A stretch of 64,000 nt of DNA, taken from the NCBI GenBank assembly GCA_051252095.1, contig JBPOFK010000003.1:1-64000 (forward strand), given 5' to 3'. Every line of letters starts with the position of its first letter. Position 1 is the first letter of the stretch. The notes beneath the pieces are model-generated. The model had not been told where the DNA came from and ran no database searches. It was given only the letters and a program-made list of their open reading frames with translations. Source of the stretch: GCA-2401735 sp051252095. GTDB taxonomy: Bacteria; Pseudomonadota; Gammaproteobacteria; Burkholderiales; Methylophilaceae. Position numbers and translations under genes: made by a program. Shown piece after piece: positions 43,625-53,651 of the stretch.

Positions 43625-43963
43625 TTATAGTGCTTCAGCGCCAGTTTCACCAGTACGGATACGGTAAACTTGCTCTAAGTTATAGACAAAGATTTTGCCA
43701 TCACCAATTTTGCCAGTTGAAGCAGCTTTCTCAATCGCATCAACAACTTGATCCAAAATTTCATCTGTAATAGCAATTTCAATCTTCACTTTAGGCAGAA
43801 AATCAACCACATACTCTGCACCGCGATAAAGCTCTGTATGGCCTTTTTGACGGCCAAACCCTTTTACTTCTGTGACTGTGATACCTTGCACGCCAATAGC
43901 AGACAAAGATTCACGCACTTCATCAAGCTTGAATGGCTTAATTATTGCGGATATAAATTTCAT
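43625..43963 (-). CDS. glnK: GlnK, P-II nitrogen regulatory protein
   Basis: Protein of 112 residues with full P-II sequence: MKFISAIIKPFKLDEVRESL, GRQKGHTELYRGAEYVVDFLP (T loop; Tyr51 is the uridylylation site) and GKIGDGKIFV (ATP/2-oxoglutarate site). It senses nitrogen and energy status and plugs AmtB. The GlnK rather than GlnB label rests on linkage to amtB 11 bases downstream. A good ribosome site (CTGGAGG region, reverse of 43970-43980) precedes it. Confidence 0.95.
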   Translation of the reverse strand: MKFISAIIKPFKLDEVRESLSAIGVQGITVTEVKGFGRQKGHTELYRGAEYVVDFLPKVKIEIAITDEILDQVVDAIEKAASTGKIGDGKIFVYNLEQVYRIRTGETGAEAL

Positions 43964-44038
43964 TTTTACCCCCTGGAGGAAATGTTGAAAATATGATCGG
44001 TAAGTGTATTTATCGCCCTACCGATCATTGGATTAAAC

Positions 44039-44959
44039 TTAGAATGAACGGCTTACAGTAAATGTGAAGCGATCATCTGATAAGTCGGCTGTTTCTGCAC
44101 GACCATTAAAGCTTGAGCCACCCCAGCCATCAGCTTGCCAGTAACCTGAATCATCAGCGCCAACATAAGCTAATTCTGCAGCCCAACCTTCAGAGCCAGC
44201 TAGCGAGAAAGATTTAGCTACTGCAATTTTGTAATCAGTATAGCTAGGATCTCTTTCACCGTTGTAAGGAGTTATGTAAGCAAGGTTAGTCTCAGCAATT
44301 TTTGCTGTCACGTTTAAGTGGCCAAGGTGACCAATTAAGCTCCAGCCATTACCAAACGGATACTCAGCATTTAATTCAACATACGTTGTGAATTTAGAAT
44401 CGCCATCATAGCCAGTGTTAGAGTCAAGACCAAACCAGTTTCCTAGTGTGGTTGAAACCTGAGCGCTGAAATAGCTATATGAAAGACCGAAGTTTGCCTC
44501 ATATGTCGTCCAATCTTCATTTGAAGCTGGTGTTACACCATCGGCTTTAAAACAACCCGGTTGACCTAAATTGAATTCACAGTCTCCCCAGCTACCACCT
44601 GGATAAGTATAAGCAATGACACCAGCAGAGTAGCCGATACCTGTTTCGCCAAACTCGCCACCATAACCAGCATAGTAATCAATTTCTAATGATGCATCTG
44701 GGAATGTGTTTGGTGAAACGTTTGATGCCCAAGTACCAACATAAAAACCACTGCTATGTTCTACATCAAAGCCACCTTGTAAAGCAGGTTTGTGGAAGTT
44801 TTGTGATAGACCACGTACATAGTAGTCTGATGTATAAGCTACGTTTGAACTAAATGACCAGTCTGAAGCTGCTGCTTCTGCTGGTGCCTCTTCTGCAAAT
44901 GAAACTGCAGGTAGAGTGAGTGCGCCTAATACGGCAACTGATAAAAGCGTTTTACGCAT
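44039..44959 (-). CDS. TorF-family putative porin
   Basis: Protein of 306 residues with a signal peptide (about 1-22, PAVSFA) and a beta-barrel body of the TIGR02001 type: SFSSNVAYTSDYYVRGLSQN, GGFDVEHSSGFYVGTWASNV, LEIDYYAGYGGEFGETGIGY, ending with an aromatic residue (FTVSRSF) as outer-membrane proteins do. The family is often found upstream of glnK-amtB, as here, so it may let nitrogen compounds in. A sigma-54 promoter lies about 57 bases before the inferred mRNA leader end. AAGGGGA gives a good ribosome site. Confidence 0.9.
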   Translation of the reverse strand: MRKTLLSVAVLGALTLPAVSFAEEAPAEAAASDWSFSSNVAYTSDYYVRGLSQNFHKPALQGGFDVEHSSGFYVGTWASNVSPNTFPDASLEIDYYAGYGGEFGETGIGYSAGVIAYTYPGGSWGDCEFNLGQPGCFKADGVTPASNEDWTTYEANFGLSYSYFSAQVSTTLGNWFGLDSNTGYDGDSKFTTYVELNAEYPFGNGWSLIGHLGHLNVTAKIAETNLAYITPYNGERDPSYTDYKIAVAKSFSLAGSEGWAAELAYVGADDSGYWQADGWGGSSFNGRAETADLSDDRFTFTVSRSF

Positions 44960-45026
44960 CGTATTCCCCTTAATCTAATTTATAAATTTATTGCAACGGT
45001 ATTTAAAAAAATACTCTTGGCATGTA

Positions 45027-45043
45027 AGCAATTGCTATGCCAA
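45027..45043 (-). promoter_or_regulatory. Sigma-54 promoter of porin-glnK-amtB
   Basis: Read on the reverse strand: TTGGCATAGCAATTGCT. Against the -24/-12 consensus YTGGCACGRNNNTTGCW only two of the fixed positions differ (TA for CG). The GG and GC pairs have the required 10-base gap. Transcription would start near 45016, giving a leader of about 57 bases to the porin ATG. An NtrC enhancer could not be identified. Confidence 0.83.
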
Positions 45044-45151
45044 TAAAAAAAACTAATATAAACAATAAGTTATTAAATTAAACGTAAAATAATTCATTGA
45101 ATAAAAGAGGAAAGAACTGGTAAAATGCACCTAAATAAACGAGGAAGCGAT

Positions 45152-45394
45152 ATGTTGAATTCTCAATTGATAAATGATTTATCTAGTAAAATCAAACAGA
45201 TAATGGTAGACTCGCCTTTAAGTGATGCAGAAAAAAATATTCATGCACTACTTCAGGGCGTGTTCACCAAAATGGAGCTTGTTTCTCGAGAAGAGTTTGA
45301 TGTACAAGCCGAGGTGTTACGCAACACGCGCGAACAATTAACAGTATGCGAAGAAAGGCTAGCTGAGTTAGAATCATTGTTAAAAGACAAATAA
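45152..45394 (+). CDS. ubiK: UbiK accessory factor (BMFP family)
   Basis: Protein of 80 residues: MLNSQLINDLSSKIKQIM, EKNIHALLQGVFTKMELVSREEFDVQ and a coiled-coil tail RNTREQLTVCEERLAELESL. This is the YqiC/UbiK pattern; UbiK assists ubiquinone synthesis by binding UbiJ and lipids. The ATG at 45152 is taken because GAGGAAG stands just before it; an ATG at 45125 would add nine residues without a better site. The comM gene begins 12 bases later, a common neighbour in this class. Confidence 0.9.
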   Translation: MLNSQLINDLSSKIKQIMVDSPLSDAEKNIHALLQGVFTKMELVSREEFDVQAEVLRNTREQLTVCEERLAELESLLKDK

Positions 45395-45406
45395 CAATGA
45401 AGAATA

Positions 45407-46903
45407 ATGAATCTAGCTGTATTGTATAGCCGTGCCTTAAGCGGCATGGACGCCCCTGAGGTGGTGGTAGAAGTTCACTTAGCCAATGGGTTGCCTGCTT
45501 TTACCATTGTCGGGTTACCAGAAGCAGAAGTTAAAGAAAGTAAAGACCGCGTTCGTGCGGCTATCCAGACGTCACAATTCGAGTTCCCCGCTAGACGCAT
45601 TACCGTTAACCTTGCTCCAGCAGACCTTCCTAAAGAAAGCGGTCGATATGATTTGCCGATTGCATTAGGGATATTGGCAGCCAGTGGGCAAATTCCGAAA
45701 GACAAGCTGCACCAATATGAGATTGCAGGAGAGTTAGCGCTAACCGGGGAGCTAAGACCAATTCGCGGTGCTCTAGCCATGACGTATCACATGGTGCACC
45801 ATAGCCATCAACAACAGCGTGCATTCATTTTGCCCAAACAAAGTGCCGAAGAAGCGAGTTTGGTCAAAGATGCCACAATTCACCCAGCCAGTTCTTTATT
45901 AGAGGTCTGTGCACACCTGAATGGTCATACTTTAATTGCACCTTATCAAAGTGACGCTGCAGAACAAATGTTAGATTATCCAGACTTTGATGAGGTCAAA
46001 GGGCAAAATCGAGCGAAACGTGCATTAGCCATCGCAGCTGCTGGAGGACATAGTATTTTGATGAGTGGGCCGCCTGGCACGGGTAAAAGTATGTTGGCAG
46101 CACGCTTTGCTGGCATTTTACCTAGTATGACGGAACAAGAAGCATTAGAAAGTGCCGCGATACAGTCTCTAAATGGCAGCTATAAACTGGCAGAATGGAA
46201 GCGCAGAAATTTTCGTGCGCCACATCATACTGCTTCTGGCGTGGCTTTAGTCGGTGGCGGCAGCGTGCCTAGACCAGGCGAAATATCACTCGCCCATCAT
46301 GGCGTTTTATTTTTAGATGAGCTACCAGAATTTGATCGCAAGGTGTTAGAAGTATTGCGTGAACCGCTAGAGAGTGGACAAATCACGATTTCACGCGCCG
46401 CGAGACAAGCTGATTTTCCAGCAAAGTTTCAATTGATTGCTGCGATGAACCCCTGCCCATGTGGCTATTTAGGACATTTCAATAATAAATGCCGTTGTAC
46501 CCCAGATAATATCGCACGTTATAAAGCCAAAATATCTGGCCCTTTGTTAGATCGTATTGATATGCATATAGAGGTGCCAGCACTGAAGCAGGAGGAGATG
46601 ACAGCGGCGATGGTCACTGAAAATAGCGAGACGATAAGAGCGCGAGTCGAAAAAGCGCGTAGCAATCAAATAAGCCGCCAAGGTAAAGCGAATGCAGCTT
46701 TGGGGACAGTAGAGATTGAGACGTACTGCCAGCTTGATGAAGCTGGGCAGCATTTACTAAAAACAGCTATTGAAAAAATGAGCTTATCTGCAAGAGCCTA
46801 CCATCGTATTTTAAAATTAGCCCGTACGATTGCTGATATTGCCAATGAAACGAATATTCAATCCAACCATATAGCTGAGGCATTACAGTATCGCCAGCAG
46901 TGA
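45407..46903 (+). CDS. comM: ComM/YifB magnesium-chelatase-like AAA+ ATPase
   Basis: Protein of 498 residues. The N-terminal ChlI/Lon-like domain (VHLANGLPAFTIVGLPEAEV, PADLPKESGRYDLPIALGIL) is followed by the AAA+ core with Walker A SGPPGTGKSML (about 220-230) and Walker B GVLFLDELPEF (about 302-312). A Cys-rich insert NPCPCGYLGHFNNKCRC lies near 353, and the C-terminal Mg_chelatase_C includes SLSARAYHRILKLARTIADI. ComM is a helicase that promotes branch migration during natural transformation. Confidence 0.94.
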   Translation: MNLAVLYSRALSGMDAPEVVVEVHLANGLPAFTIVGLPEAEVKESKDRVRAAIQTSQFEFPARRITVNLAPADLPKESGRYDLPIALGILAASGQIPKDKLHQYEIAGELALTGELRPIRGALAMTYHMVHHSHQQQRAFILPKQSAEEASLVKDATIHPASSLLEVCAHLNGHTLIAPYQSDAAEQMLDYPDFDEVKGQNRAKRALAIAAAGGHSILMSGPPGTGKSMLAARFAGILPSMTEQEALESAAIQSLNGSYKLAEWKRRNFRAPHHTASGVALVGGGSVPRPGEISLAHHGVLFLDELPEFDRKVLEVLREPLESGQITISRAARQADFPAKFQLIAAMNPCPCGYLGHFNNKCRCTPDNIARYKAKISGPLLDRIDMHIEVPALKQEEMTAAMVTENSETIRARVEKARSNQISRQGKANAALGTVEIETYCQLDEAGQHLLKTAIEKMSLSARAYHRILKLARTIADIANETNIQSNHIAEALQYRQQ

Positions 46904-46963
46904 ATGTTAAATTGGTTTGTGTTGCATGTTAAAATGCAGGATTATTCGTATTAGTAACAAACT

Positions 46964-49900
46964 ATGAGCCAAATCAAAGAGTCACCCATCGAGAAACAGC
47001 TACATGCGCTACTGAAAAAGCGTATTTTGATTCTTGACGGCGCAACGGGAACCATGATTCAGCAATATAAATTGACTGAAGCCGATTATCGCGGAGAGCG
47101 TTTTGTCGATTTTAAAGCCCCTTCGGGTGCGCGTGAGTTGTTTGTAAAAGGCAATAATGAATTGCTATCATTGACACAGCCGCAAATTATTCAGGAAATT
47201 CATGAGAAATACCTAGAAGCTGGCGCAGATATTATTGAAACCAATACCTTCGGTGCAACTAGTGTTGCGCAGGATGATTATCATATGGCTGCATTGGTGC
47301 ATGAGATGAATGTGGCATCTGCTAAGCTGGCCAAAACTGCTTGCGATAAATACAGTACAGCAGACAAACCAAGATTTGTTGCTGGTACCTTAGGCCCAAC
47401 GCCTAAAACAGCAAGCATCTCCCCTGATGTGAATGATCCAGCAGCGCGAAATGTTACATTTGATCAATTAGTCCAAACTTATTTAGCGCAAACGCGTGGC
47501 TTGGTCGAGGGTGGTGTTGATATTTTAATGGTCGAAACTATTTTCGATACACTTAACTGTAAAGCTGCATTATTTGCGATTGATGCCTTTTTTGAAGAGG
47601 TGGGTTATAAACTACCATTAATGATTTCGGGCACAGTGACGGATGCTTCAGGGCGTATTTTATCGGGTCAAACAGTCACTGCTTTTTGGCATTCAGTGCG
47701 TCATGCAAAACCCCTGACCATTGGCTTGAATTGCGCACTAGGCGCGACATTGATGCGTCCTTATGTCGAAGAGCTGTCCAAAATTGCGGATACCTATGTT
47801 TGTATCTACCCAAACGCTGGTCTGCCAAACCCCATGAGCGATACTGGGTTTGATGAAACACCTGATGTGACGTCCAGTTTAGTCAAAGAATTTGCACAAA
47901 GTGGCTTTATCAATATTGCAGGTGGCTGTTGTGGCACAACGCCGCCGCATATCCAAGCAATTTATAACGCGATTAAAGATTTACCGGCAAGGCAAATACC
48001 TGCATTTGAGCCTGTTACCATGCTTGCAGGTTTAGAGCCCTTTATTATTGATGAAGACTCTCTCTATGTGAATGTCGGTGAGCGCACAAACGTAACAGGA
48101 TCAAAAGCATTTGCGCGTCTCATCATCAATGAGCAATATGAAGAAGCGCTTAGTGTTGCACGACAACAGGTCGAAAATGGGGCACAAATCATCGATATTA
48201 ATATGGATGAAGGCATGCTTGATGCCGTGAAAGCTATGACACACTTTCTCAATTTAGTGGCATCTGAACCCGATATCGCACGTGTTCCGATTATGCTTGA
48301 TTCTTCAAAATGGGAAGTACTGGAAGCAGGGCTGAAGTGTGTGCAAGGCAAAGCGATTGTAAACTCAATTTCCATGAAAGAAGGCGAGGAGGCATTCTTA
48401 GAGCAGGCTAAGTTGTGTCGTCGCTATGGTGCAGCTGTAATTGTGATGGCTTTTGATGAAAAAGGGCAAGCAGATACATTTGAACGTAAAACTGAAATCA
48501 GCAAACGTGCATATGATTTATTAGTGGCAAATGGCTTTCCACCAGAAGACATTATTTTCGACCCTAATATCTTTGCGATTGCAACGGGGATTGACGAGCA
48601 TAATAACTATGCCGTCGATTTTATTGAAGCGACACGCTGGATTAAGCAGAACCTACCGCATGCAAAGATTTCGGGTGGTGTCTCTAATGTGAGTTTTAGT
48701 TTCCGTGGCAATAATCCAGCACGCGAAGCGATTCATACCGTATTTCTTTACCATGCGATTAAAGCTGGTATGACCATGGGAATCGTTAATGCTGGCATGA
48801 TGGGTGTCTATGATGACTTAGACCCCGAGTTAAAAGAACGCGTTGAAGATGTGGTGTTGAACCGCAGAGATGACGCGACTGAGCGGATGATTGAAATCGC
48901 AGGCACTTTGGTTGCCAGTGATAAAAAAGAAAGTAACACCCTCGCATGGCGCGGGATGCCTGAAAATCCAGTATCCGTTGAAAAAAGGTTAGCGCATGCG
49001 ATGGTACATGGTATTACAGATTATATTGTTGCCGACACCGAAGAAGCGCGTTTAGCCGTCGCAGAAAAAGGTGGAAGACCGATTAATGTTATCGAAGGCC
49101 CGCTAATGGATGGGATGAATGTGGTCGGCGATCTGTTTGGTCAAGGCAAAATGTTTTTACCGCAAGTGGTGAAATCAGCGCGAGTCATGAAGTCTGCTGT
49201 GGCACATCTCATTCCATTTATTGAAAAAGAAAAAGCGGAAGAAGAAGCACGTACGGGTGTTGTTGCCAAACCCAAAGGTAAAGTAGTGATTGCCACGGTT
49301 AAAGGTGACGTGCATGACATCGGTAAAAATATTGTTAGTGTAGTATTGCAGTGTAATAACTTCGAAGTTGTGAATATGGGGGTGATGGTTCCTGCAGCAG
49401 AAATTTTAGCGATGGCTAAAGCAGAAAATGCAGACATTATTGGATTAAGTGGATTGATAACACCTTCGTTGGAGGAAATGACACATATTGCAAAAGAAAT
49501 GCAACGTGACCCACATTTTAGTGCAATTAAAACACCATTGTTAATTGGCGGTGCTACTACTTCCCGTGCGCACACAGCAGTAAAAATTGCGCCGCATTAT
49601 GAAGGTCCAGTGGTCTATGTGCCAGATGCCTCACGTTCGGTAAGCGTCATGCAAAACTTGCTTACGCCAGAAACACGGGGCGCATATCTAGCCGAGATAC
49701 AAGCAGACTACGAAAAAACACGTCAACAGCATGCCAATAAAAAAGGGGTGCCGATGATAACGCTTGAAAAAGCGCGGGCAAATAAAGCAAAGTTAAGCTT
49801 TGCAGGTAAACAAGTACCCGTTAAACCAAAATTTATTGGGAGACGTGAGTTTAAAAACATTGATCTGAGCTTGATTGCAAAATATATTGATTGGAGCCCA

Positions 49901-50737
49901 TTTTTTCAAACATGGGATTTAGCCGGCTCATATCCTGCCATCTTAGAAGATAAAGTGGTGGGAGAAGCCGCAACAAAAGTATTTGAAGAAGCACAAAATA
50001 TGCTGCAGAAAATCATTGATGGCCGTTGGTTAACAGCTAATGGCGTGATTGCTTTAATGCCTGCTAATACTGTGAATGATGATGACATCGAAATTTATAC
50101 GGATGATAGCCGCAGCGAGATTGCTTTTACCTATTATGGCATGCGTCAACAAACACAAAAGCCAGTGATTGATGGTGTGCCACGGCCAAATCAATGTTTA
50201 GCAGATTTTATTGCGCCCAAGGGTGATGCAGAGGACTATATCGGTATGTTTGCAGTGACTGGTGGGTTGGGAACAGAAAAAATAGCCAAACGGTTTGCCG
50301 ATGCACATGATGATTACAGTGGCATTATGTTTCAATCACTGGCTGATCGTCTGGCTGAGGCATTTGCAGAGTATATGCATGAGCGCGTGCGCACTGACTT
50401 GTGGGGTTATGCAACAGGAGAGCAACTCGATATCAATGCGCTCATTAAAGAAAAGTATCAAGGTATACGGCCAGCGCCAGGATATCCTGCATGCCCAGAT
50501 CATACGGTAAAGACCGAACTATTTAAGCTAATGCAGTGCGAAGAGATTGGGATGCAATTGACAGATAGTTTTGCGATGATGCCAGCTGCCTCGGTGAGTG
50601 GCTTCTACTTTTCGCATCCAGATAGTAAATACTTCAGTGTTGACAAAATCGGTACCGACCAACTGGAAGACATGGCAAAGCGCAGAGGCCTGCCAAAAGA
50701 TTATCTAGAACGTTGGTTAGCGCCTAATTTGTCTTAA
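46964..50737 (+). CDS. metH: MetH, cobalamin-dependent methionine synthase
   Basis: Protein of 1257 residues, the full four-module length. The homocysteine domain has LDGATGTMIQ and the zinc motif GGCCGTTPPHI (about 318-328). The methyl-THF domain has VNVGERTNVTGSKAFARLI. The B12 domain has GDVHDIGKNIV (His is the cobalt ligand, near 785) and GLSGLITPSLEEM. The C-terminal SAM activation domain has RPAPGYPACPDH. It makes methionine from homocysteine. No cobalamin riboswitch fits in the 60-base spacer before it. Confidence 0.97.
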   Translation: MSQIKESPIEKQLHALLKKRILILDGATGTMIQQYKLTEADYRGERFVDFKAPSGARELFVKGNNELLSLTQPQIIQEIHEKYLEAGADIIETNTFGATSVAQDDYHMAALVHEMNVASAKLAKTACDKYSTADKPRFVAGTLGPTPKTASISPDVNDPAARNVTFDQLVQTYLAQTRGLVEGGVDILMVETIFDTLNCKAALFAIDAFFEEVGYKLPLMISGTVTDASGRILSGQTVTAFWHSVRHAKPLTIGLNCALGATLMRPYVEELSKIADTYVCIYPNAGLPNPMSDTGFDETPDVTSSLVKEFAQSGFINIAGGCCGTTPPHIQAIYNAIKDLPARQIPAFEPVTMLAGLEPFIIDEDSLYVNVGERTNVTGSKAFARLIINEQYEEALSVARQQVENGAQIIDINMDEGMLDAVKAMTHFLNLVASEPDIARVPIMLDSSKWEVLEAGLKCVQGKAIVNSISMKEGEEAFLEQAKLCRRYGAAVIVMAFDEKGQADTFERKTEISKRAYDLLVANGFPPEDIIFDPNIFAIATGIDEHNNYAVDFIEATRWIKQNLPHAKISGGVSNVSFSFRGNNPAREAIHTVFLYHAIKAGMTMGIVNAGMMGVYDDLDPELKERVEDVVLNRRDDATERMIEIAGTLVASDKKESNTLAWRGMPENPVSVEKRLAHAMVHGITDYIVADTEEARLAVAEKGGRPINVIEGPLMDGMNVVGDLFGQGKMFLPQVVKSARVMKSAVAHLIPFIEKEKAEEEARTGVVAKPKGKVVIATVKGDVHDIGKNIVSVVLQCNNFEVVNMGVMVPAAEILAMAKAENADIIGLSGLITPSLEEMTHIAKEMQRDPHFSAIKTPLLIGGATTSRAHTAVKIAPHYEGPVVYVPDASRSVSVMQNLLTPETRGAYLAEIQADYEKTRQQHANKKGVPMITLEKARANKAKLSFAGKQVPVKPKFIGRREFKNIDLSLIAKYIDWSPFFQTWDLAGSYPAILEDKVVGEAATKVFEEAQNMLQKIIDGRWLTANGVIALMPANTVNDDDIEIYTDDSRSEIAFTYYGMRQQTQKPVIDGVPRPNQCLADFIAPKGDAEDYIGMFAVTGGLGTEKIAKRFADAHDDYSGIMFQSLADRLAEAFAEYMHERVRTDLWGYATGEQLDINALIKEKYQGIRPAPGYPACPDHTVKTELFKLMQCEEIGMQLTDSFAMMPAASVSGFYFSHPDSKYFSVDKIGTDQLEDMAKRRGLPKDYLERWLAPNLS

Positions 50738-50742
50738 ACAGC

Positions 50743-52020
50743 TTATTTGGTTTTATTAAGTGCTGTCGTCCAAGCGATACACTCAATCTGAATGTTCATT
50801 AGTTCTTCAGGGGTAATGTCGAGCTCTTTGATTTCGTACTGAGTAGAGTCAAAGTTACCTACTTCCATATCTTTTGCTAGTTTTAATAGCTGACCATGGG
50901 TGCCCGTTTGTTCAAGGATGGCCTTTTTGAGCGTATCAGACAATCCAATCTCTTCTAATATCAGTTCCATTGGCGAGTGAATGACTGTATCTGCTAGTGA
51001 TAGCATGCCCACCATAAATGCTTGATCGCTAAAATGATCCTGATAGCTGTCTACTTTTTCAGCCATTAATTCCATGAGTCTCGCTCTGCTTGCCACTTGT
51101 AACATAATTGCATCGCCAGCAGGGTTGCTTGGTGAGGCATACATCAGCAGTTGAACCCAGCGTAACATTTGTTTTTGACCAAGCATTACAATCGCTTGCC
51201 GAATAGACTCTACAGGTTCTCTACCACCATTGACCCCAACGGAGTTTACAAGCTTGAGTAGCCCCAAGGTTAGACCAGGACTATTTTTAAATAACGCCTC
51301 AAGCTCAGTTAAATCAGCGTCACCAAGCAACATACCAATCATGCGCATTAGGCACATTTGATCTGGTTGTGCTTGCTCGCCTTTTAAAATAGTTGGTTTG
51401 GCAAAGAAATATCCTTGGAATGCATCGAATCCATGCGTTTTACACGCTAGAAACAAAGACTCTTCTTCGACTTTATCTGCAATGATTTTTGCTTTTGAAG
51501 ATTTGCGAATTAATGCAATTAATCCAGCTAATTTATCAATGGGTGTCACGCTCAGGTCAATTTTCACAAAATCGACGTGCGGTAATAAAACGATATGCTC
51601 TGGTCGATTGGCATAGTCTACTATTGAGAGCTTAAAGCCTAATGTTTTGAGTGTTTTGCAGCGAGTGATAATCTGTGCATTAATGGGTGTGTCTTCTAAT
51701 ATTTCCAAGACAATGCGCTCAGGCGGTAATAGCTCGATGGTATCGCTCATTAAAGAGCTTGCCGCAATATTTAAAAAGCCTAGCTTGTTATCTAGAATTT
51801 GATCAATGCCAAATTGACTAAGTAAATTAACGATAACGCCTGAAGTGGCTGACAAATCATCTAAGCTAGTATTTGAGTCATCATTTCCTTTTGAACGAAA
51901 CAACAATTCATAGCCAATGGTCTTTTGCTTATTGTTCAATATAGGATGTCTACCCAAAAAGACTTCTTTGGTTTCTTCTTCAATTGCAATCTCTACTGTT
52001 GGGATAATCGGCTGATTCAT
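50743..52020 (-). CDS. EAL/HDOD domain protein (YuxH type), degenerate EAL
   Basis: Protein of 425 residues. The N-terminal part (about 20-210) is an EAL fold (FLGRHPILNNKQKTIGYELL, LEILEDTPINAQIITRCKTL, VDFVKIDLS, AKIIADKVEEE, AFQGYFFAKP). EAL itself reads ELL, so cyclic-di-GMP cleavage is doubtful. The C-terminal HDOD domain (about 220-400) has NSPGLTLGLLKLVNSVG and SIRQAIVMLGQKQMLRWVQ. Proteins of this build are regulatory, linked to c-di-GMP or motility. It converges on metH with five bases between stops. Confidence 0.88.
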   Translation of the reverse strand: MNQPIIPTVEIAIEEETKEVFLGRHPILNNKQKTIGYELLFRSKGNDDSNTSLDDLSATSGVIVNLLSQFGIDQILDNKLGFLNIAASSLMSDTIELLPPERIVLEILEDTPINAQIITRCKTLKTLGFKLSIVDYANRPEHIVLLPHVDFVKIDLSVTPIDKLAGLIALIRKSSKAKIIADKVEEESLFLACKTHGFDAFQGYFFAKPTILKGEQAQPDQMCLMRMIGMLLGDADLTELEALFKNSPGLTLGLLKLVNSVGVNGGREPVESIRQAIVMLGQKQMLRWVQLLMYASPSNPAGDAIMLQVASRARLMELMAEKVDSYQDHFSDQAFMVGMLSLADTVIHSPMELILEEIGLSDTLKKAILEQTGTHGQLLKLAKDMEVGNFDSTQYEIKELDITPEELMNIQIECIAWTTALNKTK

Positions 52021-52283
52021 TTCTATCTCATTTTTACTTTAGTCATATTAAACTTGTCTGCAAAGTGACAATTTGGCTTATCATTACACATTAAGCTGTT
52101 GTTAAACTGAAACGCTTTCTACAAACATTTACGACAAATAAAAATCGAACTTTAATGTTTTTTGCAAAAAAATTAATAAAGAATATATCAAATTCGTTGA
52201 TAAAAACATCACATGGTTTCATGTTGATATTTTCAATATTGATGATTTAGCAATGAACAAAAATATAGAAATCTAAATAACCA

Positions 52284-53651
52284 ATGCACATTCATATTTT
52301 AGGTATTTGCGGCACTTTCATGGGAGGGATTGCTGCGCTGGCAAAACAATCAGGGATCAAAGTAACAGGTTGTGATGCCAATGTATATCCACCAATGAGC
52401 ACGCAACTGGAAGCCCAAGGTATCAGATTGATTGAAGGCTATAGCGTGGACCAAACACAGTTGAATCCTGATCTATATGTTATTGGTAATGCGGTAAGTC
52501 GTGGCAACCCGTTGATGGAAGAAATCCTGAATAAAGGGCTACCCTATCTATCTGGGCCGCAGTGGTTAGCAGAGCATGTGTTACAAGGTAAATGGGTATT
52601 AGCTGTGGCGGGGACGCATGGTAAAACGACCACGGCATCGATGTTGGCGTGGATATTGGAATATGCAGGATTAGCGCCTGGTTTTTTAATTGGCGGGGTG
52701 CCAGAAAATTTTTCTGTTTCCGCACGCTTGCCAAATAAGCCAGCACAAGATAAAGACAGTATCTCTCCGTTTTTTGTCATAGAGGCAGATGAATATGACA
52801 CAGCTTTTTTTGATAAACGCTCAAAATTTGTTCACTATCATGCGCGCACAGTTATCCTGAATAATTTAGAGTTTGACCATGCAGATATTTTTGAAGATTT
52901 AGCAGCCATTCAAAAACAATTTCATCATCTAGTTAGAACTATTCCGGAAAATGGATTAATTGTGATGAATGCGCTAGAAACCAACCTAAAGCAAGTGATT
53001 GATAAGGGCGCCTGGACGCCAATAGAAGCGTTTGGAGATGCAAGTCATTGGCATATTGCTAATACGCACAGTGATGGTGGTTTTGATGTCATGGTTGGAA
53101 CAGAAAATCAAGGTCATTTAGCTTGGGAAATCATGGGGAACCATAATCGGATGAATGCACTAGCGAGTATTGCCGCTGCTCGTCATGTCGGGGTGCCTGT
53201 GGCACAAAGTATAGAAGCGTTAAAAGCATTTAAAAATGTGAAAAGGCGCATGGAGCTTCGGGGCTCTGTGAATGCGATTAATGTCTATGATGATTTTGCA
53301 CATCATCCTACTGCTATAGCAACGACGGTTGCTGGTTTGCGTGCTAAAGTGGGTCAGGCAAGGATATTAGCTGTTCTAGAGCCGCGATCTAATACAATGA
53401 AATTAGGGACGATGAAGGCAGCGCTGCCAGATAGTTTAGTAGATGCAGATGCAGTATTTTGTTATGGTGCCAATGTGGATTGGAATATTGAAGAGGCACT
53501 AAAGCCGATAGATAAAAAGTCACAGGTATTTATGGATCTAGAGCATCTGGTTGCCGCTATCGTTAAAGAAGCAAAGAGTGGTGATCAAATTTTGGTCATG
53601 AGTAATGGTGGTTTTGGTGGCATACATCAAAAAATACTCAATCAATTATGA
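52284..53651 (+). CDS. mpl: Mpl, murein tripeptide ligase
   Basis: Mur-ligase of 455 residues: HIHILGICGTFMGGIAALA (NADH-like front), ATP loop AVAGTHGKTTTASMLAW (about 109-125), VIEADEYDTAFFDKRSKF and FAHHPTAIATTVAGLR. Those are the Mpl marks. The enzyme joins recycled L-Ala-D-Glu-mDAP tripeptide to UDP-MurNAc. No good Shine-Dalgarno precedes the ATG. The 263 bases before it (52021-52283) are AT-rich and hold no gene. Its stop overlaps the next start (ATGA). Confidence 0.94.
   Translation: MHIHILGICGTFMGGIAALAKQSGIKVTGCDANVYPPMSTQLEAQGIRLIEGYSVDQTQLNPDLYVIGNAVSRGNPLMEEILNKGLPYLSGPQWLAEHVLQGKWVLAVAGTHGKTTTASMLAWILEYAGLAPGFLIGGVPENFSVSARLPNKPAQDKDSISPFFVIEADEYDTAFFDKRSKFVHYHARTVILNNLEFDHADIFEDLAAIQKQFHHLVRTIPENGLIVMNALETNLKQVIDKGAWTPIEAFGDASHWHIANTHSDGGFDVMVGTENQGHLAWEIMGNHNRMNALASIAAARHVGVPVAQSIEALKAFKNVKRRMELRGSVNAINVYDDFAHHPTAIATTVAGLRAKVGQARILAVLEPRSNTMKLGTMKAALPDSLVDADAVFCYGANVDWNIEEALKPIDKKSQVFMDLEHLVAAIVKEAKSGDQILVMSNGGFGGIHQKILNQL

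Noticed and set aside
46904..46963. Possible cobalamin riboswitch before metH
   Set aside because: Only 60 bases separate comM and metH, too short, and no B12-box sequence is seen.
52200..52230. Imperfect palindrome ATCACATG / CATGTTGAT before mpl
   Set aside because: It has mismatches, lies in very AT-rich DNA and matches no operator I know, so it is too weak to call.
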